Source: Lepidodermella squamata
Taxonomy: Eukaryota; Gastrotricha
Length of the DNA stretch: 64,000 nucleotides
Direction: 5' to 3'
Assembly (NCBI GenBank): GCA_047495785.1
Contig: JBLDXI010000103.1
Span: forward strand, 1-64,000
The notes under the pieces were generated by a model that saw nothing but the letters and a program-made list of their open reading frames with translations, made no database searches and was not told the origin of the DNA. Below are positions 21,622 to 32,573 of this stretch, one piece after another. The stretch's first letter is position 1. Every line of letters starts with the position of its first letter. Position numbers and translations under genes: made by a program.

Positions 21622-24600
21622 AACGGCTTTATTCTAAGCTGAGATGAAACTTGTATTATTATAGCTGAATATCACTTAATTCGAATTCCAAAAGGAAACG
21701 AATGGGCTTAAAAAAGTGTCATGGTGTGCAACCCTGCTAATTTGCGAAGGCAATGTTTTTCCGCTCAACCTATGCAGGATAAACAGCCTACTAGACCGTG
21801 GACAGAATGTCTCAGCAACTGCCTGGAAAATAACCCTTCCTTCTAAATCATTGCGAATCAACATACAATCGGCGAAAAGCTTTACTTAGGCTCGATTTGC
21901 AACGGACAATTGCTGAACTGTTAAGTCTAAGATAACATCACTCAATTATTTTCAACGCCCTTTATCATGAAAATTCGGGTCATGTCTGTTGTGCGTGTTC
22001 AAGGAGGTGCAACTGAGTTCCAACTTAGGTGGACAAACCTTCCTCCATGTACTGAAACGACTGACACCTTGTCAAATGTACATCGAATTTTCTTCCTTGT
22101 ATTCGGGAATAATAATCTTTTTATAGGGTACGATCACTAGCCGGTGTGAATTGAGTATATCTATTTCAGAAAGTCTATTTTATATTTAGAACATGGACTA
22201 ATTAATTTTCCGTTTTCGACAATAGAGCAGCCATTCGGATATTCATTGGCTTAAAAATAGCAATACCGTAATCCGGTAAAAATTTTGAACATCTTACGTA
22301 CACGCAAAATTCCCCTTTATGATTGAGGTCAAAAACGACATGTGAAGTTTTCCTGTAAGGTTAAAGAATGCATAAACACCTTTTTGAATTTTAAGGTACA
22401 ATTTAGACAATTTATAAAGGGTGGCTTAGCGAACGTCGCAAGAAACTGACTGAGTGTAGCAAAAAGCTGTTAGATTGCTGCTGTTCGTAGTTCGTTATGT
22501 ATGCATGTAGGTTTGGTCGATGGCAGTCAACCATATCGACCCAGTAAAAAACGGAAAATAGAAAATAACTATTCTAATCGGATCAGCGTATTTTTTGTTG
22601 ATTTTGCTAAAAATTTGCTCACTTTGCTCGCTAGATCAAAAACTACTATACCATTTATTTCATAATCATTACTGCTCTGTATATTTAGATGGCTTTATTT
22701 AAAAAGGAATGAGAGCTAAATCTTCTTCCATCAATTTTGCTCCCCGAATGAGACGATAAAATCAGGATGGTACAATTGCGAAAGAGATATTATTGCTTCA
22801 TTATAACAAGAAAACTTGTTTAACAGAAAAGAACAATCATTTCGGACTCAAAATCCTCAAAATCATTGTTTCACTTTTTTCATCTGTATTCAGTGTGCGA
22901 AGTAGGACCCGGGAACTGTATTGCTTTCTAGCTCCCAGCCGAAGAAACCAAAGGGTTCCCGTTGTGGTATTTTAAGTTTTCTTTGGTTAGAGTCCTGGGG
23001 CTGTAGTGTTGCGACATCCCATCACCCTTGTACTACGCACCCTGTCTGTATTCTGTGCACATATTCCGGCCTGAAAATGTGCGCATTCTTTCATAAGTAC
23101 AAGAAACAAGTCTGATTTCAGCCGTCTGATTTGGTGCTTGGAATTGGTTAACGCCTTATGCAAAGATTATTTTACGTACTAATAGCTTGTATATCACTTT
23201 GTAATAAAGTAATGTAATAGATGATACAAGATCGAACGAGTTTCAGCATCCCATCCCATGAAAATGAGATCTTGGGTAGATCTAAAATAGCAACTGGGTT
23301 AGATTCTAGGACTTTGACCCTTCATATGTATGAAATATTGGGATCGATGATCGATGCCAGCGATTCAGCTTATTCGATCGACATTAGGTCATGAAATGAG
23401 CCATTTTGGACGGATATTTTTCCATTTATATTTCCGCGCGAACTATCGATTCCTAGGTCTAGTGATTTCCTTCTGATATGTACCTCTTTTCTCAGCCACA
23501 AGGGTAATGACTCGTTTGATCATATATACATTCCAGATCATTCCGAAGCTACAGGCGGAGAAAATTGGGCGCTTGTGCCAGCTTACATGACAACTGATTT
23601 CCTTCTCATCACAAGAACAACTTCAAGGTTGAAATTGTCTAAATTATCAAATGTATGGATATTATAAAAAGAGTCGCCGACTAATTGCCGGAAAGGGGCA
23701 TTTGAACAGTCTCATATTTTGTGTGCAGGCATTTTTACTTGTCGTAAACTTCCCCAGACCGCTTGAATACGTCGGATTAAGGCTTATTCAAGTTTGTTTT
23801 TGGGTGATTACAGTCGTATTTTAATTTAATCAGCTTACTTGCTTAAAACTAACTTGAAAAATATGTCGAAGACATGTGACTTCTGACATACCTGGAAACT
23901 GAGAGAATAACAAGTTAATTTATTGACTGCAAACGGCGAAAGCTCAAACGTACGCAGCCTCTCTGCCACTTCTGTAGCCATGTTACAATTTCCTCGCGAT
24001 TGGAAAGATTCAAAATAATTCAATACCATCAATAACAAATGGTTGGTGTCTTAATTGTTCCATTGTGAAAAATTGACAAATTTTATTCACACAGATGATT
24101 GAAAGAAGGTGATTCATCCACAAATATTGTCAGTGTTTTGTGATGAGTATGGCCTGTAGTTTTTTTCGCTTCGAATTAGCGTTTGTGGGACAGGACGTCC
24201 TTGTCGTGTTTGCCGGCCATGATTTCCTTCGCAATGGTTCTCGCCCAGACGTAAAAAGAACCTTCATCTCGGCAGAATTCTCGAGACTTTAGAACAGCGA
24301 TGCAATGTTCCATTCGCAGCTTTTTCAGTACCCGAATTCGAAGTTTACGCGGCAGTTTTCGCCAGAGGTCCGGCGACCGACCCAACAGAACCAAGAGCTG
24401 CCTTTTAAGGCTTCCTATTTATTGAACAATTTAATGTATTAGCTTTAAGGGTACGTATTCACACAAACCTTTCAGGGCCTGCAGCTCTCTAGGACCTTCG
24501 TCTTGAGCCGCTAGGATTACATTGGATGTTAACAAGAGCAGAATAACCACGTTGAGAAGTAGCATAGCAGGTTTATTGAAGTTGATTTTATGGCTCGAAA

Positions 24601-25570
24601 TCTGTTTAGTTTACCGGAATATCAGAAGCAATGTTTTCGCTTTTAAATGCGCAATAAAACACGTCATGGCGTTTAACCGCGATTTTCCGCTAATTTGCTC
24701 AGGCTATGTGGGCGATGATAAAAAGCTCAAGTTAGTAACCTATTTACAACTCAGTTCCAGTGGTTGACTTCGGACACTTTGACTTGAAGCTTCGCGTGTC
24801 ACTCTGTCATTTCGCTGGCAACTAATTCCTTACCCAGACTAAAAGCACGTGGTTGAACAATGCTTCTCAAGTTATCAGCATCAAATGTAAATGTATAAAT
24901 ATTGGGAATTTCCAGGTGCGTTTTCTTCGAAATGGCAGTGTCTCAAAAAACCTTTTGAAAATTCAAAAGGCCCCCGCTAAAACTTATCCTACTTACTTAA
25001 CAAAGACAGTCCTGAACATGGTCACGGTGATTGATTATCAAATGACCAGTTCCAAATCTTGAACTCAAGTAGCAGTTTCACCCTTTGAATTGTAGACTCA
25101 TTAACACAAGACACAGCCGACATTTTGATCCCGGAATCCAAGACTAAACCATCTTGCGTCGACCTGATTTTTCACGCACTTTTAATGCCTGATTTACCAA
25201 ATTAGGTGTCCCCGAACGTGTAATCCGAGTTTATGATGTCCGCGGGTGTTTCTTGTGCGGACAATCCTTCTGAATTGTCCTGACATGCATCACGCGTTTT
25301 TATGGTCCACGGAGCTTATATCTTGGATACAACAGACCAGGCTAATTATATGAATTTTATTATCAAACAAAACAGACGATCCATAATTGAAGCAATCATC
25401 AAATTATTCACAATAATGCAGCAATTCGACCAGCCATTGATTTCAAAAGCGCTGAGTCGAAATTTTCGGACCAATTTTGACTAGCGTTGTAGTCGGCAAT
25501 GGCGTGTTCCAGCACTTTGAGCTCAACTGTGCCTAAAACTCCTTTGTTAAACATTTCTTCGAGCGATAGA
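21291..25570. repeat. Right arm of large inverted repeat (palindrome 2)
   Basis: Complement of 12362-16641. Genes crossing both borders are intact here, marking this arm as the source copy. The stretch 21622-24175 has no supported gene. Confidence 0.96.
24176..24565 (-). CDS. Small secreted protein, family S (S5, right arm)
   Basis: Exons 24565-24469 and 24414-24176; apparently identical to S2 at both DNA and protein level, 111 residues, including the 54-bp intron. Any copy-number or expression assay will not separate S2 from S5. The family core and signal peptide are as described for S2. Confidence 0.8.
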
Positions 25571-26316
25571 TCTTTGGCAGGCTGGACTCGTTGATAGACC
25601 GAATTCGCCCGTTCGATTTCATCAATTGAGTATGACAGAGTGAACGTTTCGTCCAAAGCGAGGCAGATGACATCAAAATCGCCAGAGAGACGTTCTTCGT
25701 ACCAGGGATTGCGCCAAGGCTCGTCACAACCTTTGATCCAATCGAAGTTTTTCCGAAGCCTCAATTGGTCGCATTCAGCTTGGGTTATGCCGTAGACACA
25801 AACGCAGCATGGTGTCCAGAAATCGAGGTCAAAATTCGGCAGAACACCTTGCCTAGTTCGTTTAACCCGCCAATCATCGTCGCAAGAGAGAATTCGGCAA
25901 TTTTCGAGTCGAACTCGCGTTTCAGGTCGAATGAATCCGAAGTCAGCGTCTTCTGTCCAACAAATTGAGAAGTTATTAGGAATTCGCTTTGATTCTTCGT
26001 TTTTGTAACAAATGCTACGGGCATAACCCATATTTCCAACGTATAGACTCGACCTCATCTCTTCATCTTGGCTGAGAAGTTGAGCAATAACGCTCGGATC
26101 ACAGGTTTGTACAGCGACGTTTGAGTGGTTCTTATAAATCGCCAGCCCTTGATCAATCAGACAAGAGTGGTTGTCATTAGTGAAACCCGAGCAAGTTGCG
26201 TCGACACATTGGGCGTCGGGGTGGTTGGATGAGCAATAATCGCTGTAGGTTGTGCATGTGAATAAATTTTCCATAGGGTTGTCAGCAGAATTGCGAAGGA
26301 GAACCCGACGGTGCAT
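25408..26316 (-). CDS. Cysteine-rich protein of unknown function
   Basis: An open frame of 302 codons begins at ATG 26316, directly after a TTATTAG acceptor-like sequence, so an upstream exon with the true start (and possibly a signal peptide) may exist. The protein is rich in cysteine: TCTTYSDYC, CVDATCSGF, SICWTEDADFGF, CRILSCDDDW, FWTPCCVCVYG, together with NxS/T sites such as NHS and NFS. That composition suggests an extracellular, disulfide-bonded protein. The last 53 residues are also present at 12362-12524 through the inverted duplication. I recognise no domain and propose no function. Confidence 0.6.
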   Translation of the reverse strand: MHRRVLLRNSADNPMENLFTCTTYSDYCSSNHPDAQCVDATCSGFTNDNHSCLIDQGLAIYKNHSNVAVQTCDPSVIAQLLSQDEEMRSSLYVGNMGYARSICYKNEESKRIPNNFSICWTEDADFGFIRPETRVRLENCRILSCDDDWRVKRTRQGVLPNFDLDFWTPCCVCVYGITQAECDQLRLRKNFDWIKGCDEPWRNPWYEERLSGDFDVICLALDETFTLSYSIDEIERANSVYQRVQPAKDLSLEEMFNKGVLGTVELKVLEHAIADYNASQNWSENFDSALLKSMAGRIAALL

Positions 26317-26773
26317 CTAATAAATTCATATTGGGGTACAGTTTATTTTACAATACATTTAGTTAAAAAATTAAGTCTTTGAACTATTTGGCCGAATCGT
26401 TACAATGAAAGTGGCAAGAGCTTAAGATGAAAATATTCAATTCTTAAAAAAAAATTAATTGTACAGCTTTGAAAATCGGATCACTTAGGTTGCTAGTAAA
26501 TGTTGTTGAATCAGTGGGTAAGATTAGATTACGCTTACTCATTACTCATTTTGAATCGCCATTCTCTACTTTACGTTGTTTGCTTAGCTGGAAACATGCC
26601 GTATTTGCTCGTAATTAAGGCTATCCATAGAGCTAGTTTTAAGATAGAGGTCCTACTCCTGACTAGGCCTGTAAACGCAAGATGTTGTGATCGAGCATCA
26701 TCAGCATCGAGTGGTTGGAAAAGTAAACAAATCAGGTGATTTTTCGATTCCCGAAACTAGCTCTATGGACTAG
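26317..26773. other. Intergenic, possible missing 5' exons
   Basis: AT-rich. The first exons of both flanking genes, which diverge from here, may lie in it; no signal-peptide exon could be fixed. Confidence 0.4.
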
Positions 26774-28069
26774 TCTTATGTTCGTGTACATTTCATTGGA
26801 ACAATAGTTACAAGTCATCAAGGTCAAAGCACGCAAGGTCAAATCACGCGAGATCAAAGCAAGCAAGATGCAGATGAGCAATATCCAGAGAATAAATATC
26901 CATGGGAACTAGATCCATGGGATCTAGATCTATGGGAGCGCTATCCAGATGGAGAACTTCTGAAACCGAAACTGCAGAATGAATGGTTGGATGCTTTCTC
27001 TCCGCACCATTGTGGATTAGGCAGCGAAGAAAGGCTCTCTTTTCAAGTTATGATTAGGTTATTTTGTTCACAATCAACCGGATCCCACTATGAATTAAAG
27101 ATTTGCCTTCTAGGCAACGCGATTCATACCCTTGCGTAGCTGTTCTTATCGACCGAAATTGGGTTCTAGCTGAAGCCAGTTGCATCGCGAGAATCGATAC
27201 TCAATTCGAAATAGGAGACATGGAACGAAAAATCAATATGTCAAAAGTGGCATTTCGCCGCATTGATCAAACTAGCGAAGGGAGATTTTTCGATTACGCT
27301 ATGATCAAGATAGGTACTATTTCATTTCTCCCAAAGAAGCTTCCATATAATCACATATTCCCAGAGCCACCATTGGACAGATTTAGCAGCCAACTTTCGC
27401 CAATCTGTATCAAGGAAGCTGCTGTTTCTAACAACAACAACAACAAGGGAATGAAAGCAACTCCATTTACCTACAAGGAAATTGAAGGGGAGTTGAAGCT
27501 GGTTAAAGCTCATAAGGTTACTTTAGATCAGGTATTAATAGGATTCAATGCTTACCAATTTAAATTTATTTATTCATTATTTTTTTCAGAAGTGTGGTGG
27601 AGATCGAAAGGTTTTTTCTCGAGATGTCCCTTTATTTGCAATTAATTGTTTTTTTCAGCCACCTTGTTTGAACGCTCCTTGTGAGGTGAACGATGGAACA
27701 ATTTGGGCGACTAAGGATCAACAGTTCAGCAACCAACCAGGCCGATGGAGCCTTGTTAGCCTTGCGCCTTCCTCTGGAAGATGCCAGAATAGCCGAATCC
27801 ATCTAACCCGGATCGATCGTGATGTGATATCGTGGATGCAAGAAACGATTGCGCGCGAAGCAACGAATCTGCAAATCGCGCCGGCTGACACTGAAAAGCA
27901 CCATTCTGCTATCAAGGATAAAATGCGCAAGTGCAACGGCGTTACGCTGATAAGTTGCGCTCATGGCGGATGCGTTGTTGCTAATTCAGCGGAAAACACT
28001 ACATTTCACGCAGCGCAACTGACTTTGCTCGCACTCATTGCTGTTTATAAAATAAGTTATGTATTGTAG
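26774..28069 (+). CDS. Catalytically dead S1 (chymotrypsin-fold) protease homologue 1, GPI-tail type (5' end unresolved)
   Basis: Exons 26774-27057, 27114-27313, 27365-27531 and 27590-28069 join in frame; phases 2, 1 and 0 match the active proteases at 41.5 and 50.5 kb. In the last block a 36-bp GT-AG intron (from 27626) may be removed. The N-terminal part is a WELDPWDLD-rich acidic segment, then EWLDAFSPHHCG, the family's propeptide cysteine, but no RIVGG activation site. The catalytic His becomes Ser (LAEASC), Asp stays (FDYAMIKIG), and GDSGGPW becomes VNDGTIW, with Ser195 replaced by Asp. SPICI and VISWM landmarks remain. It ends in a hydrophobic run after NTT, like a GPI signal. It is probably a non-enzymatic surface protein. 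Confidence 0.7.
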
Positions 28070-28201
28070 CTTTCGCAAGGTATATCGACTTTTCAGGAGC
28101 GAATAAAGCAGTGACTTCAGCAAACCGCCAGACCATTGGTGGTAATAATTTAATATTTTCATTTCATACGCAAAAATAATCATCAAAATATGTCAATATA
28201 T

Positions 28202-28556
28202 AACATATGTGCTGATATGCAACCCCTGAGAATCAACCCTGACGATGGCCGAAAAATTGTAGGCACCGGTACCTATGCCGATGACGCTGCAACCTGGGCA
28301 TGGGGGGGCCCCATTACGAACAATCTGTCTTGCGGCTTCAATCTCGCTAACGCTCGACAGAAAGCTGGTGTGCTAGATTGCGACTTGACCTCAACCCCAT
28401 AAAGTGCGAGTGTATTATAATCAGTCATCATGGCGCCTCTTCCCCCTCCGTCCTATTGTCTATTGGTGGTGTGCGAATCCCGCAAGTGAAAGAGGTTAAG
28501 AACCTCGGTATCACTCTGACTTCGAAACTCTCGTGGGAGAGACATCTTTATGATGA
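28202..28556 (+). mobile_element. Non-LTR retrotransposon reverse transcriptase fragment
   Basis: Frames contain TYADDAATWAW (the YADD catalytic box), then after a frameshift near 28380 LRLDLNPIKCECIII and KNLGITLTSKLSWERHL, which follow it in LINE RTs. Only about 115 residues of the RT palm and thumb remain, so it is dead. Confidence 0.85.
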
Positions 28557-29583
28557 TCCCCCCATCCCCCCTGAAAGTCGCACACTGGTCTTTTGTTTTT
28601 GCCTCTTCATTCACGTTTAAGCAGTGCACGGTGTTCACAGGTTGCAGGGTTGCCACAGTCCCTGATTCCAGGCCAACGGGTTGTAGCGACTGCCACGATC
28701 ACTACTTCCCGGCCGATGCACCAGTGTAACGGTGACGGGTTCTCGCGATCACGGGATCATGACCGACGATGTTTGAAGTTAAGGTAAGTTGTAGCAAAAA
28801 CACGTTCGAAGTACGAAACTAAGGTCCTTTGCCCACTTTCGATGTCTGATATATCGATTCTTATATCCATTTTGCATTTAGCCTCGCTTGCGAAACTCGA
28901 CTTCGGGTAATCGGGTGTCAAACCAAACCTCCAACGCTCAGGCGGGTCCAATCAACCATGTGACGTAGATAGGACGCCGCACTAAGCGGTTTTCGGACAC
29001 GAAAAACTGAAGTCAGACTAATATAAGGGGCAAAGTTCATCGTTTCAAATTTAATGAGATGAATCATGTCGTTTTTTCCGCCAAAATATTTTTTTTGCTA
29101 TTTCTGTGTAATTTTGGGCAGATGCTGCCATTTCATCAGCTGAATTCATCTTTAAAGATGCATCTCCTTTTTGTAGAGTCTCGGAAACCGCGCCAAATCA
29201 CTGCTTTTCACGATCTTTGAAACTTGAACTATTAATTGTTTAGTTTTAATTATTAAACAACTTCTTCGAATTGAGCCCGACCATTTTATGTTTTTAAGCT
29301 GCAAAATATTCTGAATATTAATGAGGAAAAAGGTGAACACGTCTTCTTGTCTGCCGGCGTGCTCTGAGTGCGGCGTCCTATCTACGTCACACGCAATTTT
29401 CAAAGCACAAGTTTACGAATTTTCTCGAATAGGGGTTTCTACACGTGGAAAAGCCCGTTCGATAAATACCTACTGTAGCTAAACTGCTTTTACACGTTGT
29501 TTTTACAGCAAGGTTTTTACATTGACAACCCTCATTTATTGACCAATATTGTCCAATTTTACATAGTTTTGGGTGTTACGAAA
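28557..29583. other. Intergenic, no gene seen
   Basis: No supported gene. TTTATT at 29535-29540 is a polyadenylation signal on the minus strand, 44 bases after the next gene's stop. Confidence 0.5.
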
Positions 29584-30894
29584 CTAATGATAACGACGTA
29601 TTGGACGACGTATTGGGCGACGTATTGGACGAAGTATTGGACGACGTATTGGGCGACGTATTGGACGAAGTATTGGACGACGTATTGGGCGACGTATTGG
29701 ACGAAGTATTGGACGACGTATTGGACAGCGATAGCGAGCGGGTTTTAATAAGAAAGTTGGCTTCAAATCGTCAATAACAGATTGTCGCAGTTGCACGGAT
29801 GGATCTGTTGTAAAATCAGGCATGTTTTCCTGAGGCTCACACGAAGGATGTCTCGTTATGTCAACAAGATAAGGCTGAAGATCGTAAAGTTTGATCATAT
29901 GCGCCCGAAAGATCCTGCATCGTTCAGCAGCAATAGTCGATTCTACCAAAATGTTCACATGCATTTCATTCGACTTGCTGTCAGCATTTGCCTTTTTGAA
30001 TGCGACCGCTCTCAATTCAAACTTGACGTTGTCATGCACACCAGCCTGCTTTGCCAATTCGTCCAAAGCGTAACTTTTTAAATACGCCTCGTACAATCGA
30101 GGCGCATCTAATATGTAAGTATTTGGCGTGTTTTTAGGAAGATGGATTGTAGAATGTACCCCATCTTCGTATACCACGTACCAGGGATGATTCTCTTCCG
30201 CCTCCGGTGGGGGCGTTGTAACTTCGACAGTCTTGACAGCCACTCTGCCGCCATCGTTTTGCTTCGGCTTATCGGAAGTGTCTTCTTTAGTCGCCGAAGG
30301 GAGCGTTGTGGCTTCCACAGCCTTGACAGCTATTCCACCGCCATCGTTTTGCTTCGGCTTATCGGAACTGTCTTCTTTCGCCTCCGAAGGGGCCGTTGTG
30401 ACTTCGACAGGCTTGACATCGTCATTATTTTGCTTCAGCTCTTCGGAACTGTCGATTACCTCAAAAGTTGCCCCCTTGCCTCCCTTCCCACCTTTCCCTT
30501 TCTTGCCAATATTCGTGCTTCTGCCGTCTTGTTCGTCCGTCGCCGACGCTTTTCGACCATGTTTCCTCCCGTGCTTTTTCTTCGCATCGTGCTTTTGCTT
30601 CAGCTTATCGGTGCTGTCTTCTTTCGCCTCCGAAAGGGGCGTTGTGACTTCGACAGGCTTGACATCGTCATTATTTTGCTTCAGCTCTTCGGAACTGTCG
30701 ATTACCTCAAAAGTTGTCGTCTTGCCTCTCTTGCCACCCTTCCCTTTCTTGCTAATCTTCGTGCTTCCGGCTTCTTGTTCGTCCGTCGCCGACGCTTTTC
30801 GACCATGTTTCTTCCCGTGCTTTTTCTTCGCATCGGCGCTGATCAGCAGAATTAGGACTAAAATGAAGCATAAAGATACCAAATAAAGCTTCAT
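29584..30894 (-). CDS. Lysine-rich repetitive secreted protein with Arg-Pro-Ile repeat tail
   Basis: Single exon, 436 residues from MKLYLVSLCFILVLILLISA, a clear signal peptide; an ATG 17 codons upstream would bury it. Two roughly 80-residue repeats follow, each with KKHGRKASATDEQ, KKGKGGK, FEVIDSSEELKQNNDD and VEVTT. A shorter repeat (SDKPKQNDGG) comes next, then a unique, better-ordered region starting WYVVYEDGVHSTIHLP with two cysteines, and a C-terminal tail of PIRR/PILR tetrapeptides. A polyadenylation signal lies 44 bases downstream. The charged repeats suggest an extracellular matrix, cuticle or eggshell-type protein, but this is inference; no family is recognised. Confidence 0.72.
   Translation of the reverse strand: MKLYLVSLCFILVLILLISADAKKKHGKKHGRKASATDEQEAGSTKISKKGKGGKRGKTTTFEVIDSSEELKQNNDDVKPVEVTTPLSEAKEDSTDKLKQKHDAKKKHGRKHGRKASATDEQDGRSTNIGKKGKGGKGGKGATFEVIDSSEELKQNNDDVKPVEVTTAPSEAKEDSSDKPKQNDGGGIAVKAVEATTLPSATKEDTSDKPKQNDGGRVAVKTVEVTTPPPEAEENHPWYVVYEDGVHSTIHLPKNTPNTYILDAPRLYEAYLKSYALDELAKQAGVHDNVKFELRAVAFKKANADSKSNEMHVNILVESTIAAERCRIFRAHMIKLYDLQPYLVDITRHPSCEPQENMPDFTTDPSVQLRQSVIDDLKPTFLLKPARYRCPIRRPILRPIRRPIRRPILRPIRRPIRRPILRPIRRPIRRPIRRYH
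29594..29735. repeat. Coding minisatellite, 12-bp unit in 36-bp higher-order repeats
   Basis: Units of GACGACGTATTG, GGCGACGTATTG and GACGAAGTATTG recur in that order, making a 36-bp period. On the minus strand they encode PIRR-PIRR-PILR. All unit lengths are multiples of three, so the frame is kept. Confidence 0.92.
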
Positions 30895-31217
30895 TTTCGT
30901 TATTTTCGCGTAAAGAAGCGAAATGTGGATTGCTGCGCCTACCATATGTATGTAATATTATGGCGATATTATGCGTCTGGTTATTAAATCTTCTGTAAGA
31001 AGAGTTAATCTCTGCGAACAAATGCTGCGTTCTCAAAGATGGTAGCGATGGTCATAACGACCGTTTATGAAGATCCTATCTAACATCTATTCCTTCGCAC
31101 TTTGGAAATGTTTGGAACATCTTTCATATCGAATTTCATACCTCACGTATCATTTCGCTCATATTAGCCGATTGATTCATCGAGCGTGCTACGGCTCTAT
31201 ACAAGGAAACCGAGTAA
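30895..31217. other. Upstream region of the repetitive secreted protein gene
   Basis: No gene seen; presumed promoter side. Confidence 0.45.
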
Positions 31218-32112
31218 TGCTGGATTTATAAACACTTCGGACGCCTTATCAGTGCCGAAGTGCGGCGAATTTCGTCCGACGATTCTATTGTTCGCTCTCC
31301 GAAGTTGTAAGGCGCGCGCGGCTCCGAACAAAAGTGCGTGGCGCGGCATGACGCATCCTCGGCGAGTGCGCCTAATCGACAGGGTCGGGTTACAAAAATG
31401 CGGAAAAATGCTCTAATGCTGCTTAATTTAATGTAAACGAGTTCTTCATATCGAGAAGAGCATAAGCATATCAATTTCATCGAAAAATAAAAAAATTCAA
31501 CATTTTTGATGTTTTAGCTATTACATCCGCGGTCTATGGCACCAGTTGTTTGCACGCACAGCGGGCGGTAACTTGCACGGGCGCAAGGTGTAGCGGCCTC
31601 GTAATTAGCTCAGTCATGAGTATGCCGGCGAGCGCGGGTTTAAGCACGCGGCAAGGCGACAAGCGTACTTGTCAAGTGTCAAGGGTCAAGTCAAGGAGCG
31701 CATGTCACGAGCGCACAGCGCACCGTGGCCTCGCCTAAAATGAGGCCAATATTAAGGTGGATTACCAGCGCTTTGATACAAATCTTAATAGCTGTCGCTT
31801 CCGGTGTTTTCTAATTTACTGCGCTTTTCTGCCCGCTTTTATTGTTTTAATGCGTGTAGCTTCGGCTCTTCGGATTCGGACGCTTCGGACGGCCCATCCG
31901 AAGCGCGGCGGTCCGAAGTCTATTGTTCTCGCGCTTCGGATACTTCGGTGCGCCCTATTGTTCTCGCGTCGCGCGCGCCGTCCGAAGTTGTGCGCGTATA
32001 TAAATGACGATCTCGTTCTTCGGACGTGCGCGCGCCCAACTTCGGCGCGTATTACGCAACTTCGAACGTCCGAACTTCGGATGGCCGTCCGAAGTAGTTT
32101 ATAAATCCAGCA
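31218..32112. mobile_element. MITE-like element with TGCTGGATTTATAAAC ends and a TAA duplication
   Basis: The left end TGCTGGATTTATAAAC and the right end GTTTATAAATCCAGCA are inverted copies, followed inward on both sides by CTTCGGAC. TAA flanks both ends (31215-31217 and 32113-32115), compatible with a 3-bp TWA duplication of PIF/Harbinger type. The interior is GC-rich with about fifteen CTTCGG/CCGAAG motifs and no transposase frame. Confidence 0.7.
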
Positions 32113-32294
32113 TAAATGTGGTGGTAAATGCTATGGTCTGGCAGAGAGCGAAGTACCGCTAGGGATGGTAGGGATCATCCCTACCAGTTCCATCGGTCCG
32201 TACGGTGAGCTCATTCAAAGACCAAAGGGGGGACCCTTATGTCGATTTTTGTGATCCCCAGCAGTTCCGCGGTCCTACTTCGCTCTCGCAATTT

Positions 32295-32333
32295 ATTGAA
32301 CACACGCCAGACCAGGTCTGGCGTGTGTTCAAT
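32295..32333. repeat. Perfect 39-bp palindrome
   Basis: Nineteen-base arms around a single central A at 32314. It can form a hairpin in either DNA or RNA. Confidence 0.95.
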
Positions 32334-32415
32334 GTTTTGAAGTTGGAAGAAGTATATAATTAAAGCGCTGCCGGACCGCTTGGCCCACTTCAGGTTTCAG
32401 GGAAGACAAAACACT

Positions 32416-32573
32416 CCATTGGGATGTATAAAACGACCTTGTCGGAAACATGTCGGCAAGGGGGGGCCTGCACATAATTATCAGGTTTCTTCGGGTTCTA
32501 AGAAACCTGATAATTATGTGCAGGCCCCCTCTGCCGACATGTTTCCGACAAGGTCGTTTATACATCCCAATGG
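32416..32573. repeat. Long hairpin, arms about 75 bp, loop 8 bp
   Basis: Arms 32416-32491 and 32500-32573 are reverse complements with one or two single-base gaps and a few mismatches around CAAGGGGGGG. The right arm overlaps an exon-like frame, so the left arm is probably an inverted copy of it. Confidence 0.93.

Noticed and set aside
12362-25570. A CRISPR array or bacterial mobile island as explanation of the repeats
   Set aside because: Repeats are two long inverted arms with eukaryotic spliced genes; there are no short direct repeats with spacers.
27314-27364. Unspliced reading through the middle of pseudoprotease 1
   Set aside because: It inserts 17 residues absent from relatives. A GT-AG intron at the conserved phase-1 site restores GEPPLDRFSSQLSPIC.
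30142-30886. Long plus-strand frames of over 200 codons rich in Phe, Cys and Ser
   Set aside because: They are antisense shadows of the Lys-rich repetitive protein; the low-complexity reading follows from its repeats.
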